Source: Nocardioides sp. zg-1230 (GTDB taxonomy: Bacteria; Actinomycetota; Actinomycetes; Propionibacteriales; Nocardioidaceae). From it: a stretch of 64,000 nucleotides of DNA. Under the pieces are notes generated by a model that saw only the letters and a list, made by a program, of their open reading frames with translations, was not told the DNA's origin and did no database searches. Below, piece after piece: positions 37,297 through 46,140 of this stretch. The position numbers were made by a program, and so were the translations under genes. The stretch covers positions 496,001 through 560,000 of the forward strand of contig NZ_JABJQZ010000002.1 in the NCBI RefSeq assembly GCF_013155335.1, written 5' to 3'. Position 1 is the first letter of the stretch. Every line of letters begins with the position of its first letter.

Positions 37297-37684
37297 CGCC
37301 CTGCAACCGGCACGCGACATGTGGGCGGCCGACGCCGCCAGCGCGGCGCTGGGGATGCGGCTCGTCGAGCTCGGCCCGGGCGAGGCGCGCGTGACGATGG
37401 CCGTGCGCGCCGACATGGTCAACGGCCACGACCTCTGCCACGGGGGCCTGGTCGCCTCCCTCGCCGACTCGGCGTTCGCGCTCGCGTGCAACTCCCGCGG
37501 CCCCGTCACCGTCGCCGCCGGGTTCGAGGTCGACTTCCTCGAGCCGGCGCGCCTGGGCCAGGTGCTCGACGCCCACGCGCGCGAGGTGGCGCTGCGCGGG
37601 CGCTCGGGACTGTACGACGTCACGGTGCGCGCCGGCGACACCGTGATCGCCGAGTTCCGGGGCAGGAGCCGCTCGCTCAGATGA
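37289..37684 (+). CDS. paaI: Hydroxyphenylacetyl-CoA thioesterase
   Basis: A 131-residue hotdog-fold thioesterase that frees CoA from dead-end ring-CoA esters. The PaaI pattern is clear: ALGMRLVELGPGEARVTMAVR, MVNGHDLCHGGLVASLADSAFALA. Overlaps paaE by eight bases. Confidence 0.92.
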   Translation: MPDALQPARDMWAADAASAALGMRLVELGPGEARVTMAVRADMVNGHDLCHGGLVASLADSAFALACNSRGPVTVAAGFEVDFLEPARLGQVLDAHAREVALRGRSGLYDVTVRAGDTVIAEFRGRSRSLR

Positions 37685-37782
37685 CCCGCACGGTGGGTCC
37701 GACGGCCCTACCCGGGCGGCGACGGAGTCCCTAGCCTCGGAGCAGGACGCGCCGGGTGCGCGGGTCCGTCTGGAGGCACGTC

Positions 37783-38688
37783 ATGAGGATGTCGTGGATG
37801 TCGCCGTTGCTGGCGCTGGTGCTCGCCCCGGCGCTGGTCGCCCCGTCGTCCGGTGGGGCGGCGCCCCCGGCGTCGGTGACCACACCGCCGCCTACGCCGG
37901 TGCTCGTCGCCGTGCGGGCCGCCCACCGCGGCGACGTCGACCGCGTCGTGTTCGAGTTCCGTGGCGGCCTGCCCGCGAAGCGCCAGGTCGGCTACGTCGA
38001 CCGGCTGTTCGCCGACGGGTCCGGTCGACGCGTCCGCGTTGCCGGGCAGGCGCTGCTCCGGGTGCGGTTCGAGCCGGCCCAGGCCCACGCCGACGACGGG
38101 TCGCCGACCGCGGCCCCGCGCCGGGTGGCGTACGCCCTGCCCAACGTGATGACCGCCGTCCGAGCGGGTGACTTCGAGGCGGTGACGACGTACGGCATCG
38201 GGCTGGCGAAGCGGACGCCCGTCCGGGTCACGACGCTGCAGGCGCCACCCCGCGTGGTCGTCGAGGTCGGCGCCGGCTTCGCCACCGTCCAGCGCAAGGT
38301 GTGGTTCTTCCACCGCGACCGGTTCGTCGACAACCGGGAGCCGTTCTTCGTGGCCCGGACGCGACCGGTCCGGCCCGGCACGCCCGCCACCGGCCCCATG
38401 GACCGGCTCTACGCCGGTCCGCTGCCGCGTGAGCGAGCGAACGGCCTGCGGGTGCTGCGCTCCGGCACGACGGGGTACGACGACCTGACGGTCTCCGGCG
38501 GCGTGGCCGACCTGCGCCTCACCGGCCGGTGCAGCAGCGGCGGCTCCACGGTGAGCATCGCCGGTGAGATCCTGCCGACCCTCAAGCAGCTGCCGACCGT
38601 GGACCGCGTGGTCCTGCGGGACAGGAGCGGCAGCACGCTCGACCCCGACGGGCCCGGCGACTCCACCCCGGCGTGCCTCGAGCCCTGA
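37783..38688 (+). CDS. Secreted AMIN-like plus GerMN-domain protein
   Basis: A 301-residue exported protein. A signal peptide (MRMSWMSPLLALVLAPALVA) is followed by an AMIN-like domain (DVDRVVFEFRGGLPAKRQVGYVD; VAYALPNVMTAVRAGDFEAVTTYGIGLAKRTPVRV) and a C-terminal GerMN-like domain (LRLTGRCSSGGSTVSIAGEI; LKQLPTVDRVVL). It probably binds cell-wall glycans. TGGAGG precedes ATG 37783 by six bases. It is not part of phenylacetate catabolism. Confidence 0.8.
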   Translation: MRMSWMSPLLALVLAPALVAPSSGGAAPPASVTTPPPTPVLVAVRAAHRGDVDRVVFEFRGGLPAKRQVGYVDRLFADGSGRRVRVAGQALLRVRFEPAQAHADDGSPTAAPRRVAYALPNVMTAVRAGDFEAVTTYGIGLAKRTPVRVTTLQAPPRVVVEVGAGFATVQRKVWFFHRDRFVDNREPFFVARTRPVRPGTPATGPMDRLYAGPLPRERANGLRVLRSGTTGYDDLTVSGGVADLRLTGRCSSGGSTVSIAGEILPTLKQLPTVDRVVLRDRSGSTLDPDGPGDSTPACLEP

Positions 38689-38705
38689 GCCCGTCCCGAA
38701 CCCGC

Positions 38706-39302
38706 TCAGGCGCGGTGCCGCACCAGGCCGTCGAAGGCGAGCGAGGTGACCGTGTCGGCGAGGGCGTGGCCGTCGCGGCCGTCACGGAGCCACTCGGTCA
38801 TCGAGTTGACCATCCCGAAGACGAGGCGGCTGGCCAGGAGCGGGTCGATGTCGGCGCGGATGGCCCCGGTGTCCGCGGCCTCGCGCACCATCTCCGCCAG
38901 GCGGTGGTCGATCTCGCGTCGGCGTGCGAGTGCGTGCTGCTCGGCCGGCGTGTTGCCCCGCACCCGCAGCAGGAGCGTGACGGCGGGCAGGTGCTCGGTG
39001 AGCACGACGACGCTGCTGCGCACGGCGGCCCGGAGGCGCTCCTCGGGGGTGTGGGACCGGTCGGCGTGGACGGTGTCGAGCGCGGCAGCGAGCTCGTCGA
39101 GCGCCTCGTCGAGGGCGCGCTCCAGCAGGTGCTCCTTGCTCGGGACGTGGTGGTAGATCGCGGACTTGGTCAGGCCGAGCTCGCGAGCGAGGTCGCCCAT
39201 GCTGGTCGCGTCGTAGCCTTGCCGGTTGAAGAGCTCGATCGCGACGCGCAGCACCGTCTGCTGGTCGTGGCCGGGCCGGCCCCGTCGTACGGGCTCTGAC
39301 AT
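38706..39302 (-). CDS. TetR-family regulator (candidate PaaR)
   Basis: A 198-residue repressor-type protein. The N-terminal HTH is AIELFNRQGYDATSMGDLARELGLTKSAIYHHVPSKEHLL; the ligand domain follows. Divergent from paaK with only 47 bases between start codons. It is the most likely regulator of the paa genes, with phenylacetyl-CoA as presumed ligand (inference from position). Confidence 0.85.
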   Translation of the reverse strand: MSEPVRRGRPGHDQQTVLRVAIELFNRQGYDATSMGDLARELGLTKSAIYHHVPSKEHLLERALDEALDELAAALDTVHADRSHTPEERLRAAVRSSVVVLTEHLPAVTLLLRVRGNTPAEQHALARRREIDHRLAEMVREAADTGAIRADIDPLLASRLVFGMVNSMTEWLRDGRDGHALADTVTSLAFDGLVRHRA

Positions 39303-39306
39303 GGAT

Positions 39307-39314
39307 GAACGTTC
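39307..39314. promoter_or_regulatory. Candidate TetR operator between TetR gene and paaK
   Basis: GAACGTTC is an 8-bp palindrome in a 47-bp divergent gap that must hold both promoters. It differs from the GACCGATCGGTC palindrome upstream of paaA. Confidence 0.35.
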
Positions 39315-39349
39315 TCACGACCCCCTGCGCGCGACCGGAGGACCACACC

Positions 39350-40657
39350 GTGCTCGACCTCTCTCCCCAGCCCGGCGACCTCGAACCGATCGAGACGGCA
39401 CCCGTCGAGGAGCTGCGCGCCCTGCAGCTCGAGCGGCTCCAGTGGTCGGTGCGGCACGCCTACGACCACGTCGCGCACTACCGCCGGGCCTTCGACGAGG
39501 CCGGCGTCGGCCCGGACGACGTACGGTCGCTGGCGGACCTGGCCCGGCTGCCGTTCACCACCAAGGCGACGCTGCGCGACAACTACCCGTTCGGGATGTT
39601 CGCGGTGCCCCGCGAGGACGTCGTACGCCTCCACGCCTCGAGCGGGACGACCGGCAAGCCGACCGTGGTGGGCTACACGCGCGACGACCTGGACATGTGG
39701 GCCGACGTCGTGGCACGGTCGATCCGGGCCGCGGGCGGTCGGCGGGGGATGATCCTGCACAACGCGTACGGCTACGGGCTCTTCACCGGCGGGCTGGGCG
39801 CGCACGCCGGGGCCGAGCGCCTCGGGTGCACCGTCGTGCCCGTCTCCGGTGGGATGACCCAGCGCCAGGTGCAGCTCATCCGCGACTTCGAGCCCGACAT
39901 CATCATGGTGACGCCGTCCTACATGCTCTCGATCCTCGACGAGCTCGAGGCGCAGGGCGTCGACCCGCGCTCGACGTCGCTCAAGGTCGGCATCTTCGGC
40001 GCGGAGCCGTGGACCAACGACATGCGCCGCGAGATGGAGGAGCGCACCGACATGCACGCCGTCGACATCTACGGCCTGTCCGAGGTGATCGGCCCCGGCG
40101 TGGCGAGCGAGTGCGTCGAGACCAAGGACGGCCTGCACGTGTGGGAGGACCACTTCTACCCCGAGGTCATCGACCCCGTGACCGGGGAGGTGCTGCCCGA
40201 CGGGGAGGAGGGGGAGCTGGTCTTCACGACCCTCACGAAGCAGGCGATGCCCGTGATCCGCTACCGCACCCGTGACCTGACCCGGCTGCTGCCGGGGACT
40301 GCGCGGAGCATGCGGCGGATGGAGAAGATCACCGGCCGCACCGACGACATGATCATCCTGCGCGGGGTCAACCTGTTCCCCACGCAGATCGAGGAGATCG
40401 TGCTCGGCATCCCGACCCTCTCGCCGCACTTCCAGTGCCACCTCGACCGCACCGGCAACCTCGACACGCTCACCGTCCGCGTCGAGCGACGCGACGCCAC
40501 CACCGACGCCGAGGCCACCGCTGCTCAGGCCGAGCTGGCGCACCGGATCAAGGCGTCCATCGGCGTCAGCGTCGGGGTCGACGTCGTCGACGTCGCCTCC
40601 ATCGAGCGCTCGGTCGGCAAGATGCGCCGGATCGTCGACCACCGCGCGGCGCGCTGA
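39350..40657 (+). CDS. paaK: Phenylacetate-CoA ligase
   Basis: A 435-residue AMP-forming ligase that activates phenylacetate, the first step of the pathway. AMP-binding features include LHASSGTTGKPTVVGYT, VTPSYMLSILDEL, GIFGAEPWTNDMR, DIYGLSEVIGPGVASEC and RTDDMIILRGVNLFPTQIEEI. GTG 39350 has CGGAGGA at good spacing; an in-frame ATG at 39305 would place the start inside the operator region. Confidence 0.94.
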   Translation: MLDLSPQPGDLEPIETAPVEELRALQLERLQWSVRHAYDHVAHYRRAFDEAGVGPDDVRSLADLARLPFTTKATLRDNYPFGMFAVPREDVVRLHASSGTTGKPTVVGYTRDDLDMWADVVARSIRAAGGRRGMILHNAYGYGLFTGGLGAHAGAERLGCTVVPVSGGMTQRQVQLIRDFEPDIIMVTPSYMLSILDELEAQGVDPRSTSLKVGIFGAEPWTNDMRREMEERTDMHAVDIYGLSEVIGPGVASECVETKDGLHVWEDHFYPEVIDPVTGEVLPDGEEGELVFTTLTKQAMPVIRYRTRDLTRLLPGTARSMRRMEKITGRTDDMIILRGVNLFPTQIEEIVLGIPTLSPHFQCHLDRTGNLDTLTVRVERRDATTDAEATAAQAELAHRIKASIGVSVGVDVVDVASIERSVGKMRRIVDHRAAR

Positions 40658-40855
40658 GCGGGATAGTTACCGGCAACGGGCCCCCGGGGGCTACAGTGGG
40701 GGACAGCGTTCCAGACGCCGTGCCGCTGTGATCACCCCCGATCCGCCGGACACCGCGCACCTGACGCCCGCTCCACACCTCCACGCCGTGGCGTGCAGGC
40801 AGAGCCGCACGGGCTCGCCTGTCCTACGACGCGTACCCGAGTCCGGGAGGACACC

Positions 40856-42970
40856 TTGGCCCAGCGCCAGCGTCAACGCGGCAACCGCCGCACCCCTGCG
40901 CACGCCCGCCACAAGGACAACGAGGGCATCGTCCCCGTCCTGGCGCGTGCCGTGCGCGAGCTCGAGTCGGCCGTGCAGCGCGGCCCGCTCGCGCCCGGCC
41001 AGCGGGTGCGCTTCCAGGTCGTCGCGCTCCTCGTGCGCGAGCACCGCAGCGACGTACGCGCCTCGGCCGAGCTCACCGACGCCCAGAAGGCCGACGAGCT
41101 CAAGCGCCTCGACGGGATCGCGACGATCCTTGCCAAGACCGCGACCCGCGACCCCTCCCTCTTCGGGCTGCTCTCGGAGGAGGCCGTCGTCACCGACAGC
41201 GCCCGGGACCTGCGCCTGGAGATGCTGCGCAAGGCCGGCGTCGAGGTGGCGCCGGAGGAGCCGAAGCCCGACGACGAGGCCGGCCCCGGGCTCGGCGAGC
41301 GCCGTGTCGTGCCGCAGTCGGTCCTCCAGCACCAGCTGGCCAACCCGTTCCTCAAGCCCGACTTCGGCATCGGCCGCGAGCGTCGCTCGGTCCACGGACG
41401 GCTGTCCTCCTGGGAGCTGCTCGGCCCGCTGTTCCGCTCCTTCGAGCTCGGCGGCTCGTCCTCGTGCATGGACCTCCCCGAGGCCACCTCGCTGAGCGCT
41501 CCCGGCAAGCTCGAGCTGATGCCGCACCAGGCGCGCATGATCGCCGCGGCCGCGGACGGCCACCGCACGTTCCTGCTGGCCGACGAGCCCGGCCTCGGCA
41601 AGACCGCGCAGGCGCTCCTCGCCGCGCAGGCCGCGGACGCCTACCCCCTCCTCGTGGTGTGCCCCAACGTCGTCAAGACCAACTGGGCCCGCGAGACCGA
41701 GCGCTGGACGCCGCGTCGCCGCGCCACCGTGATCCACGGTGACGGCGGCCAGGTCGACGCCTTCGCCGACGTCATCATCGTCAACTACGAGATCCTCGAC
41801 CGCCACGTCGGCTGGCTCGGCTCGTTCGGCTTCCGCGGCATGGTCGTCGACGAGGCCCACTTCATCAAGAACAAGACCTCGCAGCGCTCGCGCCACGTGC
41901 TCGAGCTCTCCGAGCAGCTCCGGTCGCGCACCGCCCGCCCCCTGCTGATGGCGCTGACCGGCACGCCGCTGATCAACGACATCGAGGACTTCCGCGCGAT
42001 CTGGCAGTTCCTCGGCTGGGTCGACGACACCAAGCCGCTGGCCCGGCTGATGGAGTCGCTCGAGGAGACCGACCTGACCCCCGCGGACCACGCGTTCTAC
42101 CCCGCGGCCCGCAAGGCGGTCATCGACATGGGCATCGTGCGGCGTCGCAAGGTCGACGTCGCCGAGGACATCCCGGCCCGCCGCATCGCCGACATCCCGG
42201 TCGAGCTCGACGACGAGGACACCCGCTCGATCCGGGCGGCCGAGGAGGACCTCGCCCGGCGGCTGGTCCAGCGCTACAAGGCGGCGCTCGAGACCCGACG
42301 TACGGGCTCCGTCGTCGACGGCATCGACCACGAGCTCGTCCGCCGCGTCGCGACGTGGGAGCGCGAGGAGATGGACCAGGGCACCGGCGGGGAGAACGTC
42401 TTCTCGATGTTCCGGCGCATCGGCCGCGCCAAGGCCGGCCTCGCCGCCGACTACGCCGCGCAGCTCGCGCGCAACGTCGGCAAGGTGGTCTTCTTCGCCC
42501 GCCACGTCGACGTCATGGACATCGCGGAGGAGACCTTCACCCGCCGCGGCCTCAAGCACACCTCGATCCGCGGCGACCAGACCCCCCGCGCGCGCGAGCG
42601 GGCCATCGAGGCGTTCGTCAACGACCCCGACGTGCAGGTCATCGTCTGCTCGCTGGCCGCGGCCGGCGTCGGCGTCAACCTGCAGGTGGCCTCCAACGTC
42701 GTGCTGTCCGAGCTGTCGTGGACCGACGCCGAGCAGACCCAGGCGATCGACCGCGTGCACCGCATCGGCCAGAGCGACCCCGTCACCGCGTGGCGCATCA
42801 TCGCCGCGCAGACCATCGACACCCGGATCGCGGAGCTGATCGACTCCAAGGCCGGACTCGCCGCCCGGGCGCTCGACGGCTCGGACGAGGAGGTCGGGTC
42901 CTCGGCCAACATCCAGACCGAGGCCCTGGTCGCGCTGCTCACCGACGCCCTGGAGCGCGAGCTCGGCTGA
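40856..42970 (+). CDS. SNF2/DEAD-like helicase (RapA/HepA type)
   Basis: A 704-residue ATP-dependent DNA translocase. Walker A is LADEPGLGKTAQALLAAQA, Walker B is MVVDEAHFIKNKTS, then TGTPLIND, VFFARHVD, and the C-lobe VGVNLQVASNVVLSELSWTDAEQTQAIDRVHRIGQ. The N-terminal 220 residues are a variable helical region. TTG 40856 has GGGAGG five bases upstream. Members remodel DNA-protein complexes, often in repair. Confidence 0.9.
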   Translation: MAQRQRQRGNRRTPAHARHKDNEGIVPVLARAVRELESAVQRGPLAPGQRVRFQVVALLVREHRSDVRASAELTDAQKADELKRLDGIATILAKTATRDPSLFGLLSEEAVVTDSARDLRLEMLRKAGVEVAPEEPKPDDEAGPGLGERRVVPQSVLQHQLANPFLKPDFGIGRERRSVHGRLSSWELLGPLFRSFELGGSSSCMDLPEATSLSAPGKLELMPHQARMIAAAADGHRTFLLADEPGLGKTAQALLAAQAADAYPLLVVCPNVVKTNWARETERWTPRRRATVIHGDGGQVDAFADVIIVNYEILDRHVGWLGSFGFRGMVVDEAHFIKNKTSQRSRHVLELSEQLRSRTARPLLMALTGTPLINDIEDFRAIWQFLGWVDDTKPLARLMESLEETDLTPADHAFYPAARKAVIDMGIVRRRKVDVAEDIPARRIADIPVELDDEDTRSIRAAEEDLARRLVQRYKAALETRRTGSVVDGIDHELVRRVATWEREEMDQGTGGENVFSMFRRIGRAKAGLAADYAAQLARNVGKVVFFARHVDVMDIAEETFTRRGLKHTSIRGDQTPRARERAIEAFVNDPDVQVIVCSLAAAGVGVNLQVASNVVLSELSWTDAEQTQAIDRVHRIGQSDPVTAWRIIAAQTIDTRIAELIDSKAGLAARALDGSDEEVGSSANIQTEALVALLTDALERELG

Positions 42971-43021
42971 CGGGCCGCTCGGCCCTTGTCCGGGCCCGTC
43001 TCCTCCGGTAGGCCTGTACTC

Positions 43022-43492
43022 ATGAGTGAGGAACGCGAGACCTACCTCGACATGTCGGTCGATGACGAGGATCAGCTCCAGCCCGGTGACACGCTGGACG
43101 ACGGTGACCTCGAGGACGTGCTCGACCGGGGCTACTCGCCGCCCGACCGGGCGCCGAAGGGCTACGACGACTACCCCACCGAGGCCGAGCGCCGCCGGGG
43201 CGAGTCTCTCGACGAGAAGCTCGCCGAGGAGGAGCCCGACATCGACCCCTACGCCGAGGACGACCGCGACGACGACCGCGAGGACGAGAACGCCCTCGAC
43301 GAGCAGCTCGGCCTTGACGAGGCCGACCCGCGCACCGGCCGCCTGGTCGCGCCCGACTCCGGGCTGGGGGAGGACGTCGACAAGCAGGAGGTCGCCTACG
43401 ACGTCGGCATCGACGGTGCCGGCGCCTCCGCCGAGGAGGCGGCCATGCACATCACCCGCGAGCCCGAGCCGTCGGAGGGTGACGACTACTGA
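43022..43492 (+). CDS. DUF5709 acidic protein
   Basis: A 156-residue very acidic, probably disordered protein with the DUF5709 pattern (DTLDDGDLEDVLDRGYSPPDRAPKGYDDY; ESLDEKLAEEEPDIDPY; DPRTGRLVAPDSGLGEDVDKQEVAYDVGIDG). Function unknown. Its stop overlaps a CTG that probably starts the next gene. Confidence 0.87.
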   Translation: MSEERETYLDMSVDDEDQLQPGDTLDDGDLEDVLDRGYSPPDRAPKGYDDYPTEAERRRGESLDEKLAEEEPDIDPYAEDDRDDDREDENALDEQLGLDEADPRTGRLVAPDSGLGEDVDKQEVAYDVGIDGAGASAEEAAMHITREPEPSEGDDY

Positions 43493-43950
43493 GCGGCGAC
43501 ACGGTCAGGTTCCGGCTCTGGCCGCCGGTCGCGATCGGCGTACCCCTCCTGGTCGGGCTCCTCGCCACGTCCCGCTGGGGTGACCCGGTCGCGCTCGGCG
43601 GCTGGCGGGTCCCCGCCGGGTGGGCTCTGGTCGCCTTCTTCCTGGTCTGGAACGGGTGGTCGCTGTGGCCCTTCGCGCGTCACCGGACGGGGCTGCTGCC
43701 GGGCGGGGCGACGATGGCGCTGATCGAGGCGGGGCCCTACCGGCTCTCGCGCAACCCGTTGTACGTCGGCCTGCTCGCGCTGCACCTCGGGGTCGCACTG
43801 CTGGCGTCCAGCTTATGGGCGGTGGTGGCGCTGCCGGTCTCGTGGTGGCTCGTGTGGTGGGGCGCCGTCCGTCCGGAGGAACGGTTCCTCCGCGAGCGCT
43901 TCGGTGAGGAGTACGACGCCTACGTCCGCAGGGTGCGTCGCTGGTTGTGA
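43489..43950 (+). CDS. Isoprenylcysteine/phospholipid methyltransferase-fold membrane protein, CTG start
   Basis: A 153-residue integral membrane protein with about four TM segments and the ICMT/PEMT-type C-terminus (YRLSRNPLYVGLL; PEERFLRERFGEEYDAYVRRVRRWL). The frame has no ATG, GTG or TTG between its upstream stop (43480) and ATG 43714, which would cut off two TM helices. CTG 43489 overlaps the DUF5709 stop as CTGA with GGAGGG upstream, so a CTG start is the best fit. A base error is possible. Confidence 0.75.
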   Translation: MSGDTVRFRLWPPVAIGVPLLVGLLATSRWGDPVALGGWRVPAGWALVAFFLVWNGWSLWPFARHRTGLLPGGATMALIEAGPYRLSRNPLYVGLLALHLGVALLASSLWAVVALPVSWWLVWWGAVRPEERFLRERFGEEYDAYVRRVRRWL

Positions 43951-44087
43951 GGTGGTGGTGAGGTGTGCGCGGCGCCTCAAATGACCCGGCTCGGGCATGG
44001 CTCCGTCGCGGGGGACGAGCGAAGAATGCACCTGCCAGGGTGCCGTCCGGGCGTCTGGCGCTCGTCGGGCCTGGAAGGAGCACGACC

Positions 44088-44420
44088 ATGAAGCGCATGA
44101 TCGCGATGTCAGCAACGGCAGCAGCAGGACTGGTGCTGGCGACAGCCGGCGCTGCGAGCGCCGGAGAGGTCAACGGCAACGGGGAGGACATCCCCGCGCC
44201 CGGCAACGCCGCGTCGGAGTGCGTGTTCTCCGGACTGGACACCGTCGACTCCGTCGAGCAGAACCCCCCGGGCTTCGACGACGACGCGCTCGCCGTGCGC
44301 GGCAACCAGAGCCCCGGTGGCGTCGACCGCTACCACGGTATCCAGAGCTACGGGATGTTCGTGCGGGCCGGGCTCAAGGAGTTCGTCCCTTCGCCGGGAC
44401 AGGCGTGCAACGGCAGCTGA
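44088..44420 (+). CDS. Small secreted hypothetical protein
   Basis: A 110-residue protein with a signal peptide (MKRMIAMSATAAAGLVLATAGAASA, cleavage near ASA-GE). The mature part is 85 residues, with a conserved-looking Cys pair (ECVFSGLDTVDS and QACNGS) that could form a disulfide, and the segment HGIQSYGMFVRAG. GGAAGGAG precedes the ATG. No function known. Confidence 0.78.
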   Translation: MKRMIAMSATAAAGLVLATAGAASAGEVNGNGEDIPAPGNAASECVFSGLDTVDSVEQNPPGFDDDALAVRGNQSPGGVDRYHGIQSYGMFVRAGLKEFVPSPGQACNGS

Positions 44421-44461
44421 CGCTGCAGCCCCCGGCCCGCCCGGGCCTGACCTGGGCGGCG

Positions 44462-44582
44462 TCAGCGGTGGGCGACGACGTTCACCACGTTGCCGTGCGG
44501 GTTGCTTTCCTGCGTCATCACCTGGAGCTAGGCGGCGGGCTTGTCGGCCGATCCCAGGTTGCCGACCCAGCCCATGATCTAG
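44462..44582 (-). pseudogene. Possible remnant of a VOC/glyoxalase-like C-terminus
   Basis: On the minus strand the last 16 codons read NPHGNVVNVVAHR then stop, the kind of ending seen in VOC-family proteins (DP-x-GN). In the same frame a TAG interrupts just upstream. It may be a decayed gene end or chance. The rest of this 414-base gap (44421-44834) shows only an SOS-box-like sequence. Confidence 0.25.
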
Positions 44583-44605
44583 CACCACCGCTCTTGTCGA
44601 GTGGT

Positions 44606-44621
44606 TCGAACAGGTGTACGA
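44606..44621 (+). promoter_or_regulatory. LexA/SOS-box-like sequence upstream of the HNH gene
   Basis: TCGAACAGGTGTACGA differs by one base from the actinobacterial SOS consensus TCGAAC-N4-GTTCGA. Several M. tuberculosis 13E12-family genes are known LexA targets, so damage induction of the next gene is plausible. The site is about 210 bases from the start codon, implying a long leader. Confidence 0.55.
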
Positions 44622-44834
44622 TTGGTGTAGCACGCCGACCCGCAAAGGACTCGTCTGAGGCGACGATGTTCCCGGGGTCGGGACAGTCACCCATAGAACC
44701 CGTCCTGGTGCTGGCGGGATGCCGTCGAAAGGCGAGCTCACAGGTGGCGACCGTGGCGAACGGGCCGGCACGTCTCACCGCACCACCCCGGGACTGGGTG
44801 GGTGTCCGTGAGCGCGTGCGAGGAGGTGGCCTGA

Positions 44835-46058
44835 GTGCATCCCATCATCGGGTGTGCCGCGGAGGTCCAGGCCGCACTCAAGGCCGCCGCGTCGGTGGAG
44901 CCGACGTTCATGACGGTGGGGGAGAAGCAGACGGCGCTGGTGGCGCTGGCTGAGATCCGCTCGCAGCTGGATGCGTTGACCGCGCGGGTGCTGGCCGCCT
45001 CCGACGACGTCGGAGAGCAGCATGGCGTGCGCGACGCGGCGGCCTGGGTGGCGATGCAGACGCGAACGACGCAGCGTGAGGCGCGGCGTGACCTGGCGCT
45101 GGGCCGGGCCCTCGAGCAACACCCGGCGGTGGCGACGGCGCTGACGTCGGGTGGGCTGCGTGCGGAGCAGGCCCGGATCATCGCGGAGGCGGTCGACGCG
45201 CTGCCGGCCCGCGTGGACAGCGAGACCCGCGAGCTCGCGGAGACCACGCTGTTGCAGCTCGCGATCAAGCACGACGCCCGCGACCTGCGCCGGATAGGCA
45301 AGCGCATCCTGGACGTGGTCGCACCCGAGGTGGGGGAGTGCCACGAGCAGTCGGTGCTGGAGGCGGAGGAGGCCCGCGCGACCGCGGGCGTCGAGCTCGT
45401 GATGAGCGACGACGGCAACGGCCGGAGCCATGGCCGGTTCACGGTGCCGTCCCACGTAGGCGCGATGCTCAAGCGCCACCTGCTGGCCCTCGCGAACCCC
45501 GCGCGGCACACCGAGGCCGAGCTGCGGGCCGAGTCCGGCGAGCTCAAGCCCCTACGCCGGCGCCTCGGCGAGGCGCTCATCGAGTACATCGAGCGCTACC
45601 CGTCCCACGCCACGCCGCAGACCGCGGGCGTCAACGCCACCGTGGTGGTGACCATGACCCTCGAGCAGCTGCTCGCCGAGCACGCGACCGCGATGCTCGA
45701 CGACGGCTCACGAATGTCCGCCGGGCAGGCGCGGCGGCTGGCGTGCGAGGCGGGCATCATCCCCGCCGTGCTGGGCTCGGGCGCCCAGCCCCTCGACCTG
45801 GGCCGGGCGGCACGACTGTTCACCAAGGCTCAGCGCATCGCGCTCGGCCTCCGCGACGGCGGCTGCACTGCTCGGGGGTGTGAGACGTCGGCGTCTGGCT
45901 GCCACGCCCACCACGACGACCCCTGGTCGCGCCGCGGCCTCACTGACCTGGCCAACGGCCGGCTCCTGTGCCCGCGCCACCACCGCCTGGCCCACGACTC
46001 CCGCTACGCGATGACCGTCCACGCGGACAACAAGGTGACCTTCGCCAGGCGGACGTAA
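44835..46058 (+). CDS. DUF222 (13E12 repeat family) HNH endonuclease
   Basis: A 407-residue protein. An N-terminal DUF222 helical domain (ALAEIRSQLDALTARVLAASDDV; GGLRAEQARIIAEAVDALPA) is followed by a C-terminal HNH nuclease (GCTARGCETSASGCHAHHDDPW; LANGRLLCPRHHRLAHD). Actinobacteria carry many copies; the biological role is unknown, often linked to mobile DNA. GTG 44835 has AGGAGG at eight bases. It marks the left edge of the accessory island. Confidence 0.9.
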   Translation: MHPIIGCAAEVQAALKAAASVEPTFMTVGEKQTALVALAEIRSQLDALTARVLAASDDVGEQHGVRDAAAWVAMQTRTTQREARRDLALGRALEQHPAVATALTSGGLRAEQARIIAEAVDALPARVDSETRELAETTLLQLAIKHDARDLRRIGKRILDVVAPEVGECHEQSVLEAEEARATAGVELVMSDDGNGRSHGRFTVPSHVGAMLKRHLLALANPARHTEAELRAESGELKPLRRRLGEALIEYIERYPSHATPQTAGVNATVVVTMTLEQLLAEHATAMLDDGSRMSAGQARRLACEAGIIPAVLGSGAQPLDLGRAARLFTKAQRIALGLRDGGCTARGCETSASGCHAHHDDPWSRRGLTDLANGRLLCPRHHRLAHDSRYAMTVHADNKVTFARRT

Positions 46059-46140
46059 GCCGATGCGCTGCAGGGTTCTTCTGCTGCCCGAGTGGGGGCG
46101 CGACGGGGGCGCTCGTAAGCGACACTTCGCCCAGAATGGG

